From: Balneola sp.
GTDB taxonomy: Bacteria > Bacteroidota > Rhodothermia > Balneolales > Balneolaceae
Reading direction: 5' to 3'
Assembly (NCBI GenBank): GCA_028284195.1
Contig: JANQSE010000002.1
Location: 310,001-374,000 of the forward strand
DNA: 64,000 nt
Shown here: piece by piece, positions 26,865 through 36,164 of the stretch
Numbering within the stretch: position 1 is the stretch's first letter
Layout of the letters: each line of letters starts with the position of its first letter
Notes under the pieces: model-generated
What the model was told of the DNA's origin: nothing
Database searches by the model: none
What the model saw: only the letters and a program-made list of their open reading frames with translations
Position numbers and translations under genes: made by a program

Positions 26865-28153
26865 TGAGTAATACTAAACATACCATTCTTATTATTATGG
26901 CAGTGGCTGTTTTCGGCAGTGCCTGTGAATCAATTTTTGGATCAAAATCTGATGATACGAACGATGAAATTTTCAAAGAGGGCAGAATCGATCCAAGACT
27001 CGAGAACTTAGATGGATATGCGCCTGTGCAGCCTTTCTGGGGTGGTTTTGATGCTCCAAATGATGTACATATTGGATTTGATACTTTTGTATATGTAACA
27101 GATAACCAGGGAGTACACTTACTGGACAGGGCAGACCTTTCTCCGCGCAGAACAATAAATTTGAGAGGAGCAAATGCAGTAACGCAAGACAGATTATTGA
27201 ATATATATGTTTCTGCAAGAATTGATACAGTAATACAATCTATTGATCCGGCTATTACCTGGGATCTTCCCGCAATATTCAAAATCAAAAATCTGAATGG
27301 TGCCGGAGAATTAGAAATAGTAGATACTCTGATTTTCCCCTTCGACGATGCCAGTTTAAGTACTTCAGCTGCACAAAATGCCCGTCTTAATCGTAGTTCT
27401 TCCAATAATTACGAAAATGTTGAAATTACCGGGCTAACCATACTTGCAGACAATACACTCTATGCAACAAGAACAGGCCCTCAAAATAATATAAACCAGA
27501 TTGCAGCCCCTGATAACACTATTCTGGAGTTTCAGCGCATTGAAGAGAATGGCGTGCCGACTGAGAAAATGATAAATATTCGCCAAATCGTGACTTTGAA
27601 CCCAACAACGCCTTCATTACGAAGTGCTGTGGGTCTAAGCTCGATTGCTTCATTTGTTACACCACCTCAACGCGATCGGCTTACTGATGATCGAAGTTTT
27701 TTGATTACACAATCATCGCAATCTCAGCAGATCGACTTTCGTGTGCTATGGATTAATGCTGTTGAAACAACAGACGGCCTTGTGTTCCAGCAAAATTCGT
27801 TATTGCTTTCTCAGGATACTTCTCAGGCTAATGGGTTTTTGTACGAAGCAGGGAAGTTTCTTAACCCAACCGATATTGCATTTTCCGGAGATGACGACTC
27901 CTTTATTTTTGTGGTAGATGCAGAAAGAAATATGCTGTTCCAATTTCAGGCAAACGGGCAGGAAGGCGTAAACCCTCCGGCAGGAGTTGAGGCAGGCAGC
28001 AAAAAGATAATTGTTTCTTTTGGTGAAGAAGGGGCGGGGCTAAAGCAATTCAGAAATCCGGGTGGCGTAGCATATTTTAGAACGATAGTATATGTAGCAG
28101 ATACCGGAAATAACCGCATTGCACGGTACAAGCTTACTACTGATTTTGAATAA
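26861..28153 (+). CDS. NHL-type beta-propeller lipoprotein
   Basis: A 430-residue lipoprotein: signal peptide ending FGSAC (Cys near residue 22), then repeated NHL/six-bladed-propeller elements such as PNDVHIGFDTFVYVTDNQGVHLLD, NPTDIAFSGDDDSFIFVVD and the C-terminal FRNPGGVAYFRTIVYVADTGNNRIARY. Such propellers bind proteins or sugars at surfaces. The ATG overlaps the PorV/PorQ-like gene's stop by four bases (ATGA). It is the last gene of a tightly spaced four-gene set 21401-28153. No enzymatic residues are visible. Confidence 0.82.
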   Translation: MMSNTKHTILIIMAVAVFGSACESIFGSKSDDTNDEIFKEGRIDPRLENLDGYAPVQPFWGGFDAPNDVHIGFDTFVYVTDNQGVHLLDRADLSPRRTINLRGANAVTQDRLLNIYVSARIDTVIQSIDPAITWDLPAIFKIKNLNGAGELEIVDTLIFPFDDASLSTSAAQNARLNRSSSNNYENVEITGLTILADNTLYATRTGPQNNINQIAAPDNTILEFQRIEENGVPTEKMINIRQIVTLNPTTPSLRSAVGLSSIASFVTPPQRDRLTDDRSFLITQSSQSQQIDFRVLWINAVETTDGLVFQQNSLLLSQDTSQANGFLYEAGKFLNPTDIAFSGDDDSFIFVVDAERNMLFQFQANGQEGVNPPAGVEAGSKKIIVSFGEEGAGLKQFRNPGGVAYFRTIVYVADTGNNRIARYKLTTDFE

Positions 28154-28168
28154 CGGAAATGATGAGAG

Positions 28169-29380
28169 ATGAGAAAGTATTATTTCTTTTTAGCAGTACT
28201 TTTCGCCTCTTGTGTAACAAAACCTTCCAACCAAAACCCACAGCTTCTTTTAATTTCTTTCGATGGTTTTCGGGCTGATTATCTTTCAAAAACCGACACA
28301 CCTAATTTCGATCGGTTGATTGAAGATGGAGTTACTGCTGAAGGGTTGATCCCAATTTTCCCAACTAAAACTTTTCCAAATCACTATGCAATAGTTACCG
28401 GATTATACCCCGAAAATAACGGATTGGTTGGTAACAATATGTACGATCCTGAAATGGACGCAAGATACACGATGAGCGATCGGTCGGCAGTAGAAAACCC
28501 GGATTGGTATTTGGGAGAACCAATTTGGAATACGGTTGAAAAAGCAGGGAAAAAGGCAGGTTCTATGTTTTGGGTAGGTTCAGAAGCTCCCATTCAAAAT
28601 ATGAGGCCAACCCACTGGAAAACCTACGATGGCAGAATGCCTGACGAGGATCGAATAGATACGGTGCTAACCTGGATGACAAGAGATAAAGATCCTGTCG
28701 ATTTTGGAACGGTATATTTCAGTTTTGTTGATAGCCGTGGACACCGTTACGGCCCTGATTCTGACGAAGTAGTTAAAGCGATCCAAAAAGCAGATTCGCT
28801 TGTTGGCTACTTGATAGACGAGCTTACAAAATTAGATCCGGAATCAAAGATCAATATTATGATCGTTTCTGATCATGGAATGTCTGAGGTTTCTACGGGA
28901 AGAAAAATTGTGCTGGATGAATACATTGATCCGGGAGATATTAACATTATATCGTACTCTCCTGCTTTAATGTTTAATGCCGTTAACGATAATGAAGAAG
29001 AATTATATAATGCTCTAAAGTCCAGTGAAAATCACTATAAAGTATACAGAAAGAGTGATATTCCGGATAGATATCATCTGAAAAACAGCCACCGGGTTCC
29101 TGAGTTTTTGATGGTTGCAGAAGATGGTTACACTATAAATACGTTGGAATATTTTGAGAGAAGAGGGCAGGATTATCCAAACGGTGGTGCTCATGGGTTT
29201 GATAACAATAACAAAAAAATGGATGGACTTTTTATAGCTCATGGCCCGGCATTTAATAATGGAATAAAAATGGAGCGGTTCGAAAACATCCATCTTTACG
29301 GAGTCATGGCTAAGATCCTGAAAATAAAACCTGCCCCGAATGATGGAAACCCGGAATCAGTTAAAAAAATGCTCAGATAA
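28169..29380 (+). CDS. Lipoprotein ectonucleotide pyrophosphatase/phosphodiesterase family protein
   Basis: This 403-residue protein has a short lipoprotein signal (LFASC, Cys near 15) and the alkaline phosphatase superfamily NPP-type domain: LLISFDGFRADYL with the first metal aspartate, FPTKTFPNHYAIVTGLYPENNG with the nucleophilic threonine, DSRGHRYGPDS with metal ligands and VSDHGMSEV with the later Asp-His pair. It hydrolyses phosphodiester or pyrophosphate bonds of nucleotides or lipids outside the cytoplasm. It lies 15 bp after the NHL lipoprotein and may belong to the same transcript. The physiological substrate is not known. Confidence 0.9.
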   Translation: MRKYYFFLAVLFASCVTKPSNQNPQLLLISFDGFRADYLSKTDTPNFDRLIEDGVTAEGLIPIFPTKTFPNHYAIVTGLYPENNGLVGNNMYDPEMDARYTMSDRSAVENPDWYLGEPIWNTVEKAGKKAGSMFWVGSEAPIQNMRPTHWKTYDGRMPDEDRIDTVLTWMTRDKDPVDFGTVYFSFVDSRGHRYGPDSDEVVKAIQKADSLVGYLIDELTKLDPESKINIMIVSDHGMSEVSTGRKIVLDEYIDPGDINIISYSPALMFNAVNDNEEELYNALKSSENHYKVYRKSDIPDRYHLKNSHRVPEFLMVAEDGYTINTLEYFERRGQDYPNGGAHGFDNNNKKMDGLFIAHGPAFNNGIKMERFENIHLYGVMAKILKIKPAPNDGNPESVKKMLR

Positions 29381-29449
29381 TTTGGATTGCATCTGTCTGA
29401 GAAGCCTGAGATATTACTAATCATCTACTAGAAACTATAAAATCAATTT

Positions 29450-29785
29450 ATGCCTTACGTTGTAACAGAACCATGCATCCAATGTAAATACACTAATTGT
29501 GCTGCCGTTTGCCCGGTGGATGCATTTCGGGAAGGGCCGAACTTTCTTGCTATTGATCCTAACGAATGTATTGATTGTGATGCCTGTGTATCAGAGTGTC
29601 CCGTTGAAGCCATTTATCCTGATGACGAAGTGCCCGAAAAATGGGAACATTATATTGAACTAAACGAGAGGCTTTCTGAGGCTTGGGAGGATCGTGTTAT
29701 CAACGAAACGCAGGATGCTCTTCCTGATGCTGACGATTGGGCAACAAAAGAAGAAAAACTGGGAGAATTGCAGGAAGATTGGTAA
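29450..29785 (+). CDS. fdxA: 7Fe-type ferredoxin
   Basis: A 111-residue FdxA-type ferredoxin. The N-terminal CIQCKYTNCAAVCP carries the cysteines for the [3Fe-4S]/[4Fe-4S] pair and CIDCDACVSECP the second set; the acidic C-terminal extension with PDDEVPEKW is typical of FdxA-type low-potential ferredoxins. It is a general electron carrier; partners cannot be inferred. It stands alone between the phosphodiesterase (69 bp) and folP (64 bp). Confidence 0.94.
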   Translation: MPYVVTEPCIQCKYTNCAAVCPVDAFREGPNFLAIDPNECIDCDACVSECPVEAIYPDDEVPEKWEHYIELNERLSEAWEDRVINETQDALPDADDWATKEEKLGELQEDW

Positions 29786-29849
29786 TAGTTTTTGTGATTG
29801 GCAAAGCCTGCTAACAAATAACTATTAACCATCATAATTCTTGTAATAA

Positions 29850-30665
29850 GTGAATACCCTGGATTTTACAACTTCTCAAATAATGGGCATTATTAATGCC
29901 ACACCCGATTCTTTCAGTGATGGGGGGCGGTACTTAGATGTGGCGCGTGCGCTTGATCGTATTCATCTAATGAAAAAGTATGGAGCTGCTATTATCGATA
30001 TTGGTGGAGAATCAACAAGGCCGGGCTCCGAACCTGTTTCAAAACAAGAAGAGATTGAACGGGTTATGCCGGTTTTAGAATCGGCAATTTCTGCTTTTCC
30101 TAAACTTACTTACTCCATCGATACCACTAAATGTGAAGTGGCTAAAATTGCGCTCCAATCCGGGGCAAGAATAATTAATGATGTAAGCGGGCTGCAAAAA
30201 GAACCAAAGCTGGCTGATTTGGCAGCAAAGCATAATGCAGCTTTGGTAATAATGCATTCCAAAGGTGATCCCAAAACCATGCAGAATGCCCCACAATATG
30301 ATGATATTGTTAAAGAGGTGTATGCTTTTTTCGAGAAACAAATTGCTTTTGCCCGGTCGCGGGGAGTTGCAAATATTATTATCGATCCCGGCATAGGGTT
30401 CGGCAAATCGTTAGAACATAATTTAAAATTGCTCGCCCACCTTGATAAATTCAATAAAATTGGCGTTCCTGTTTTAGTTGGAGCATCACGTAAATCCATG
30501 ATAGGGAGTATTTTGGATGCACGGCCTGTTGAAGACAGAATAACAGGAACCGTTGCTGTTCATTATGATGCCTTGATCAAAGGAGCAAAAATACTTCGTG
30601 TGCATGATGTGAAGGAAGCTTCCGATTCATTACGTATATTCCAGGCAATTCAATCACAACGCTAG
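29850..30665 (+). CDS. folP: Dihydropteroate synthase
   Basis: FolP condenses 6-hydroxymethyl-7,8-dihydropterin pyrophosphate with p-aminobenzoate in folate synthesis; sulfonamide drugs act on it. The 271-residue sequence has GIINATPDSFSDGG (pterin site), IDIGGESTRPGS, INDVSGL and the C-terminal RVHDV signatures of a TIM-barrel DHPS. The start is a GTG at 29850; no ATG is suitably placed. The next gene, cdaA, follows after 12 bp, a pairing frequently seen in Bacteroidota. Confidence 0.96.
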   Translation: MNTLDFTTSQIMGIINATPDSFSDGGRYLDVARALDRIHLMKKYGAAIIDIGGESTRPGSEPVSKQEEIERVMPVLESAISAFPKLTYSIDTTKCEVAKIALQSGARIINDVSGLQKEPKLADLAAKHNAALVIMHSKGDPKTMQNAPQYDDIVKEVYAFFEKQIAFARSRGVANIIIDPGIGFGKSLEHNLKLLAHLDKFNKIGVPVLVGASRKSMIGSILDARPVEDRITGTVAVHYDALIKGAKILRVHDVKEASDSLRIFQAIQSQR

Positions 30666-30677
30666 ACGGCCAAAACA

Positions 30678-31493
30678 TTGTTTCCCATCGGATTTTTAGA
30701 ATTCGGAATTAAGGACTTTATTGAAACCCTTGTAATAGCAGGGGTATTGGTGTATTTGTACAGATGGATTAAAGGTACATTTGCCATACAAGCCACCATC
30801 GGGATTATCTTTATCATTTTTGTGAATTTTATTATTCAGCTTCTTGGATTTGATACCATCAATTTTATGCTTAAAAGCATTTTGGATGTAGGTATTTTAG
30901 CTGTTTTTATTCTTTTTCAACCCGAAATCCGGAAGCTTCTGTACAGGATTGGTAACAACACCAGCTTCGATCGTTTTTTTACCCGTACTGGTTCCAACGA
31001 AATGATTGACGAGATTATAGATGCCACAAAAAAGATGGCCAAAGAAAAAACCGGAGCGTTAATAGTATTTGCTCGTTCATCTTCTATTCAGGATTTAGTA
31101 GATGCCGGTGTTAAAATAGATTCGGAAGTTAAGGCGGAATTGCTCACTACTATTTTCCAAAAAGATACCCCGTTGCATGACGGTGCGGTTGTAATTCGCA
31201 ACAATCGGATTGTTGCTGCCAGCTGTTATTTACCCATCTCACAAAATCCAAATATCTCACAATCATTTGGTACGCGCCACAGAGCTGCAGTTGGTATCAG
31301 CGAAACAAATAATGTACTGGTATTGATTGTATCGGAAGAAACCGGCCGGGTTTCTTTAGCAAGAAATGGTACGCTCAAGAGTGGATTAACCATTCAAAAA
31401 CTCCGGGCCGAAATGGAAGAAACACTCGGTCAATCTGATTTTAATGCAGAAATGAGTTTTAGCTCTTCTCAGCCCGAGATGAATTTGAAGTGA
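30678..31493 (+). CDS. cdaA: Diadenylate cyclase CdaA
   Basis: CdaA makes the second messenger cyclic di-AMP from two ATP. It has three N-terminal transmembrane helices (about 10-80) followed by the DAC domain with the catalytic D168-G-A and R200-H-R202 motifs in LHDGAVVIRNNRIVAA and GTRHRAAVGISE. The 271-residue size is typical for the membrane form. It begins at a TTG (30678) 12 bp after folP. c-di-AMP usually controls potassium and osmolyte balance; an MscS channel lies elsewhere in this window but no direct link is visible. Confidence 0.95.
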   Translation: MFPIGFLEFGIKDFIETLVIAGVLVYLYRWIKGTFAIQATIGIIFIIFVNFIIQLLGFDTINFMLKSILDVGILAVFILFQPEIRKLLYRIGNNTSFDRFFTRTGSNEMIDEIIDATKKMAKEKTGALIVFARSSSIQDLVDAGVKIDSEVKAELLTTIFQKDTPLHDGAVVIRNNRIVAASCYLPISQNPNISQSFGTRHRAAVGISETNNVLVLIVSEETGRVSLARNGTLKSGLTIQKLRAEMEETLGQSDFNAEMSFSSSQPEMNLK

Positions 31494-31562
31494 TAACCAA
31501 TCACGAATTTCAAAACTTTCCCGTACATTCCAAGCCAGAAACGATCTCCAAAAGGGAACTCC

Positions 31563-33710
31563 ATGTCAGAAAGTACAAATCCGGGCAAAGAAAACTGGAA
31601 GAAGAACACAGAGAAATTATTAAAAGGTGAAAGTGTCGAATCTTTGAACAGGCTAAGTCCTGAAGGATTCAAAATCCAAGCCTTGTATGACGCTGAAGAT
31701 GTAGCAAGAAGAAATGCAGATGCTGGCTATCCGGGAGAATTTCCATTTACGCGCGGGCCTTATCCAAGTATGTACACGCAGCGGCCCTGGACCATTCGCC
31801 AATATGCCGGGTTTTCTACCGCTGAGGAATCCAATAAATTTTATCATCAGGCACTCAAAAAAGGCCAAAAAGGATTGAGTGTAGCCTTTGATCTGGCAAC
31901 ACATCGGGGATATGATTCGGATCATCCAAGAGTAGTTGGTGATGTTGGAAAAGCCGGAGTTGCCATCGATTCAGTAGAAGACATGAAGATCTTGTTTGAT
32001 GGCATTCCTTTGGATAAAATGTCTGTTTCTATGACCATGAACGGTGCAGTGATCCCGATTCTGGCTGCATATATTGTTGCTGCCGAGGAGCAGGGAGTGG
32101 ACAGAAACCAATTAAGCGGAACCATTCAAAATGATATTCTGAAAGAGTTTATGGTTCGCAATACCTATATCTATCCTCCGCAGGAATCAATGCGTTTGGT
32201 TTCTGATATTATTGCTTACACCAGCGAACACATGCCCCGTTTTAATTCCATTTCAATTTCAGGATACCACATGCAGGAAGCAGGAGCAGATTCGGCATTG
32301 GAACTGGCATTTACTTTAGCCGATGGGTTAGAATACGTAAAAACAGCAGTGGAAAGTGGTTTGGATGTGGATTCCTTTGCTCCACGATTGTCGTTCTTTT
32401 TTGCGATTGGGATGAATTTTTTAATGGAAGTGAGTAAGCTGAGAGCTGCTCGAACGCTTTGGGCAGAGTTGATGAAAGAACACTTCAAGCCAAAGAACTC
32501 AAAATCCATGATGCTTCGAACACATTGCCAAACATCTGGTTGGTCATTGACCGCCCAGGACCCTTTGAACAATGTAATTCGAACTACCATTGAGGCAATG
32601 GCGGCTACACTTGGTGGAACCCAATCGCTGCACACCAACAGTTATGATGAAGCAATATCTTTGCCAACCGAAACTTCATCCCGAATCGCCAGAAATACGC
32701 AAACAATTATCCAGGAAGAAACAGATATAACACACACTGTTGATCCGCTTGGTGGTTCTTACGCCATAGAGTCGATGACACATGACTTAAAAGAAAAAGC
32801 AGGATCTATTATCAACGAAGTGATGGAAATGGGTGGAATGGCCAAAGCCATCGAGCAAGGCTATCCAAAACGGAAGATCGAAGAAGCGGCTGCTATCAAA
32901 CAAGCAGGAATTGATAAAGGTGATATCACCATTGTTGGAGTGAATAAATATGTGAACGAAAAAGAAGAACCGGTTGAAATTCTGGACATCGATAACACAG
33001 AAGTTCGTAATCAGCAGGTAAAACTAATTGATGAAATAAAAGCAAAGCGTGATAATGCAGCTACCAAAGGAGCATTGGTTGCTTTAACAGAAGCGGCTAA
33101 AACCGGAAAGGGAAATATTCTTGATCTGGCGGTAGAAGCAACCAGAAAAAGAGCAACGGTTGGAGAAATATCATCGGCGTTGGAGCAAGCCTGGGGGCGG
33201 CACACAGCAACCAATCAAACCATAAAAGGAGTGTACGAAAGCGTGTATAAGTCAGACGAGGGTTATCAGGAGATTAAATCCAAGATCGAAGAGTTTGCAA
33301 AAAATGAAGGCCGTCGGCCAAGAATATTGGTTGTAAAAATGGGGCAGGATGGCCATGACCGTGGTGCAAAAGTTGTAGCCACCGCTTTTGCCGATATGGG
33401 TTTTGATGTGGATGTAGGGCCTTTGTTTTCAACCCCTGACGAGGCAGCAAAACAGGCTATTGAAAATGATGTGCATGTGATTGGGGTTTCGACACTAGCC
33501 GCCGGCCATAAAACACTGATCCCAGAGTTGATCGAAATTCTTAAAACAGAAGAAGCCGGAGATATTGTGATTGTGGCAGGCGGAGTGATTCCGATTCAGG
33601 ATTATGATTTTTTACATGAGCATGGTGTTTCGGCTATTTTTGGCCCAGGAACTAATATCCCGAAAGCTGCTTCTAAGGTGATTGATGAAATCAAGGCAAA
33701 AAAAGCATGA
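31563..33710 (+). CDS. scpA: Methylmalonyl-CoA mutase (large subunit/single-chain type)
   Basis: A 715-residue adenosylcobalamin-dependent mutase interconverting methylmalonyl-CoA and succinyl-CoA. The substrate-binding barrel has [18 protein letters not shown] near the N-terminus, YHMQEAGAD and the [14 protein letters not shown] segment, and the C-terminal B12 domain has D596-G-H598-D-R-G601, the DxHxxG cobalamin lower-ligand motif, plus GPGTNIP. A clear ribosome-binding AAAAGGGA sits upstream. No separate small subunit is present nearby, so it may act as a homodimer. The meaB gene overlaps its stop (ATGA), a classic pairing. Confidence 0.97.
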   Translation: MSESTNPGKENWKKNTEKLLKGESVESLNRLSPEGFKIQALYDAEDVARRNADAGYPGEFPFTRGPYPSMYTQRPWTIRQYAGFSTAEESNKFYHQALKKGQKGLSVAFDLATHRGYDSDHPRVVGDVGKAGVAIDSVEDMKILFDGIPLDKMSVSMTMNGAVIPILAAYIVAAEEQGVDRNQLSGTIQNDILKEFMVRNTYIYPPQESMRLVSDIIAYTSEHMPRFNSISISGYHMQEAGADSALELAFTLADGLEYVKTAVESGLDVDSFAPRLSFFFAIGMNFLMEVSKLRAARTLWAELMKEHFKPKNSKSMMLRTHCQTSGWSLTAQDPLNNVIRTTIEAMAATLGGTQSLHTNSYDEAISLPTETSSRIARNTQTIIQEETDITHTVDPLGGSYAIESMTHDLKEKAGSIINEVMEMGGMAKAIEQGYPKRKIEEAAAIKQAGIDKGDITIVGVNKYVNEKEEPVEILDIDNTEVRNQQVKLIDEIKAKRDNAATKGALVALTEAAKTGKGNILDLAVEATRKRATVGEISSALEQAWGRHTATNQTIKGVYESVYKSDEGYQEIKSKIEEFAKNEGRRPRILVVKMGQDGHDRGAKVVATAFADMGFDVDVGPLFSTPDEAAKQAIENDVHVIGVSTLAAGHKTLIPELIEILKTEEAGDIVIVAGGVIPIQDYDFLHEHGVSAIFGPGTNIPKAASKVIDEIKAKKA

Positions 33711-34669
33711 CAGTTCATGAACTTTTGCAAGGAGTTCAGGCCGGGAAACGCCGGCATCTGGCTAAAGCAATAACTTTAGTTGAAAGCAACAGGGAGCAGG
33801 ATCAAAAACTGGCGCAAGAGCTTATAAGCAAAGTTCAGTCGGGAAAAGAAACCATTAGGGTAGGCATTTCCGGAGTGCCCGGGGTTGGCAAAAGCACATT
33901 TATAGAAGCTCTGGGAAGTTTATTAATTAATCAGGGTTTAAAAGTGGCCGTTCTTGCGGTAGATCCAAGCAGCCCTGCTACAGGTGGCAGTATTTTGGGA
34001 GATAAAACCCGTATGGAAAAGCTCTCCTCAATGAGAGAAGCATTCATTCGTCCGTCGCCAACATCAGGAACATTAGGGGGAGTTGCAAAACGAACCCGTG
34101 AGTCTATGATCTTATGCGAAGCCGCCGGGTATGATGTGATATTGGTGGAAACAGTAGGAGTTGGCCAAAGTGAGTTTGAAGTGGCTTCAATGGTCGATTG
34201 TTTTTTGGTGTTGATGCTACCTGGTGCCGGGGATTCTTTGCAGGGCATAAAGCGGGGTATCATGGAAATCATTGATATTCTGGTTATCAATAAAGCGGAT
34301 GGCGATCAGGAAAAGCTGGCGAAGCTTGCGGCAACAGAATACCAAAATGCTTTTCATTTGCTTACCCCGAAGTTTGAGAATATTCCTGTTCAGTTTGCAA
34401 CGGTAAGCTCTGTCAGAAAAAAAGGAATAGATGAAACCTGGGAAAAAGTAATTACTTTTATCAAGGCGTTAAAAAAAGAGAGCTTATTTCAATCTCAAAG
34501 AAAAGAGCAGGAACTAAATTGGTTTAAACGACTGGTTGAGGATGAGGTTTTGAGAAAGATTTGGAATACTGTTGAAAATAAAAAAGCCGCAGAAAAATTT
34601 AAGGCAAAAATTGCTTCGGGAGAGATTTCTCCATCACAGGCTGCGATGGAATTTTTGAATCAGATTTGA
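33707..34669 (+). CDS. meaB: Methylmalonyl-CoA mutase chaperone GTPase MeaB
   Basis: The 320-residue G3E-type GTPase protects and reactivates methylmalonyl-CoA mutase by gating cofactor exchange. Walker A is GVPGVGKST (56-64); [29 protein letters not shown] and the NKADGD base-recognition motif follow, and the C-terminal helical dimerisation arm is intact. The ATG overlaps the mutase stop by four bases, implying coupled synthesis with its client protein. Together with the acyl-CoA dehydrogenase just downstream it points to propionyl- or branched-chain-acyl catabolism. Confidence 0.96.
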   Translation: MTVHELLQGVQAGKRRHLAKAITLVESNREQDQKLAQELISKVQSGKETIRVGISGVPGVGKSTFIEALGSLLINQGLKVAVLAVDPSSPATGGSILGDKTRMEKLSSMREAFIRPSPTSGTLGGVAKRTRESMILCEAAGYDVILVETVGVGQSEFEVASMVDCFLVLMLPGAGDSLQGIKRGIMEIIDILVINKADGDQEKLAKLAATEYQNAFHLLTPKFENIPVQFATVSSVRKKGIDETWEKVITFIKALKKESLFQSQRKEQELNWFKRLVEDEVLRKIWNTVENKKAAEKFKAKIASGEISPSQAAMEFLNQI

Positions 34670-34768
34670 GCCTCTGAATTAATACAGTAAGCTTAAAAGA
34701 TTGGAAGAAGAACACCCACAATTCGTATATTAGCCTTCACGAAAAAATTTAAAATATCAGCGATACCA

Positions 34769-35932
34769 ATGGAAACACTTGAGCAAATTGTCCCGCCTTT
34801 AACTCAGCTCACCGAAGATGAACAAATGTTAAAAGAAGCGGCTGCTGATTTTGCAGAAGCATCGATTAAGCCACTTGTAGAAGAGATGGATGAAAACGCA
34901 AAGTTGGATCCGGGCCTTATTAAAGAATTTTTCGAGATGGGTTTGATGGGAATTGATATCCCTGAAAAATACTCAGGCGGCGGCGGTACCTTTATGATGT
35001 CGGTTGTGGCGATCGAGCAAATTTCACGTGTTGATGCTTCAGCAGGTGTTTTTATGGATGTACAAAATACGCTAGTGAACAATGCTTTTGTAAATTACGC
35101 ATCAGATTTTCTTAAAGAAAAATATCTTCCACAGCTGGCCACTGAAAAAGTGGGAGCTTACTGCCTTTCCGAAGCAGGTTCGGGCAGCGATGCTTTTGCA
35201 TTAAAGTGTAAGGCAAAAGAGGACGGTGATCACTACATACTAAATGGAGCGAAGCTTTGGATTACCAATGCAAACGAAGCTGATATTTTCATTGTGCTGG
35301 CAAATGCAAATCCTGAAGCAGGTTATAAAGGTATTACAGCCTTTGTGGTTGAGCGTGGTTTCGAAGGGTTTTCCGTTTCTAAGAAAGAAAATAAACTTGG
35401 GATCAGGGCAAGTTCTACATGCGAAATTTTATTGGAAGATTGCCGCGTACCGAAAGAAAATGTTCTTGGTGAATTTGGTAAAGGCTACAAAGTGGCCATA
35501 GAAACGTTGAACGAGGGAAGAATTGGTATTGGTGCACAAATGGTCGGCATCGCTCAGGGTGCTTTTGATGCCGCACTTGCTTACATCCAGGAACGTAAAC
35601 AGTTTGGGAAAGCTATTTCCGAATTTCAGGGAGTACAATTTCAACTAGCCAGAATGGCTACCGATATTGAAACGGCAAGATTACTTGTTTACAATGCAGC
35701 CCGTATAAAAATGGCGGGGCACCCATTTCTTAAAGAAGCTGCAATGGCAAAATTCTATTCTTCAGAGGTAGCAGAAAGGGTAGCTTCGATGGCCGTTGAT
35801 CTTTACGGTGGAAATGGTTTCGTAAAAGAATATCCTGTAGAGAAGTACTACCGTGATGCCAAGATCGGTAAGATTTATGAAGGTACTACCAATATGCAGT
35901 TAATGACCATCGCCAAGTTGCTTCTTCGATAA
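34769..35932 (+). CDS. Acyl-CoA dehydrogenase
   Basis: A 387-residue flavoprotein of the short/branched-chain acyl-CoA dehydrogenase type, which introduces the first double bond into acyl-CoA. The AYCLSEAGSGSD segment and WITNANEAD FAD/substrate motifs are present, RKQFGKAISEFQGVQF is conserved, and the catalytic base is E371 in YEGTTNMQ. It is separated from meaB by 99 bp and thus perhaps expressed with the B12 genes. Chain-length specificity cannot be set by eye; a short-branched-chain type is likely from the context. Confidence 0.93.
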   Translation: METLEQIVPPLTQLTEDEQMLKEAAADFAEASIKPLVEEMDENAKLDPGLIKEFFEMGLMGIDIPEKYSGGGGTFMMSVVAIEQISRVDASAGVFMDVQNTLVNNAFVNYASDFLKEKYLPQLATEKVGAYCLSEAGSGSDAFALKCKAKEDGDHYILNGAKLWITNANEADIFIVLANANPEAGYKGITAFVVERGFEGFSVSKKENKLGIRASSTCEILLEDCRVPKENVLGEFGKGYKVAIETLNEGRIGIGAQMVGIAQGAFDAALAYIQERKQFGKAISEFQGVQFQLARMATDIETARLLVYNAARIKMAGHPFLKEAAMAKFYSSEVAERVASMAVDLYGGNGFVKEYPVEKYYRDAKIGKIYEGTTNMQLMTIAKLLLR

Positions 35933-36164
35933 AAATTCTGGTCATTCTGTAGAAGACTGGCTCTAGGACATGCTTTTTTACCATTCGATACTATAACCGA
36001 TACTGATTCCGACCGCTGTCGAGACTGGATTCGGTATAGGCAGGTTCTGTATAAACCGTTTCTTTATTTCAAACACACACAAATTTAACTCATTTTAAAT
36101 GGAATGATGAATAGGGATACTTAGTTAAGAACCTAACTATTAATCAAAATACACTCTAATACCG
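35933..36164. other. Intergenic stretch with an imperfect palindromic repeat
   Basis: No gene is seen here. An imperfect inverted repeat, ATACTGATTCC (36000-36010) facing GGATTCGGTAT (36027-36037), encloses GACCGCTGTCGAGACT. The core CGACCGCTGTCGAGAC recurs with one change at 62793-62808, and GTCATTCTG at 35941-35949 recurs at 62775-62783, so this is a copy of a dispersed repeat. A possible promoter for the PAS gene could lie near its end, but no clear element is seen. Confidence 0.5.
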
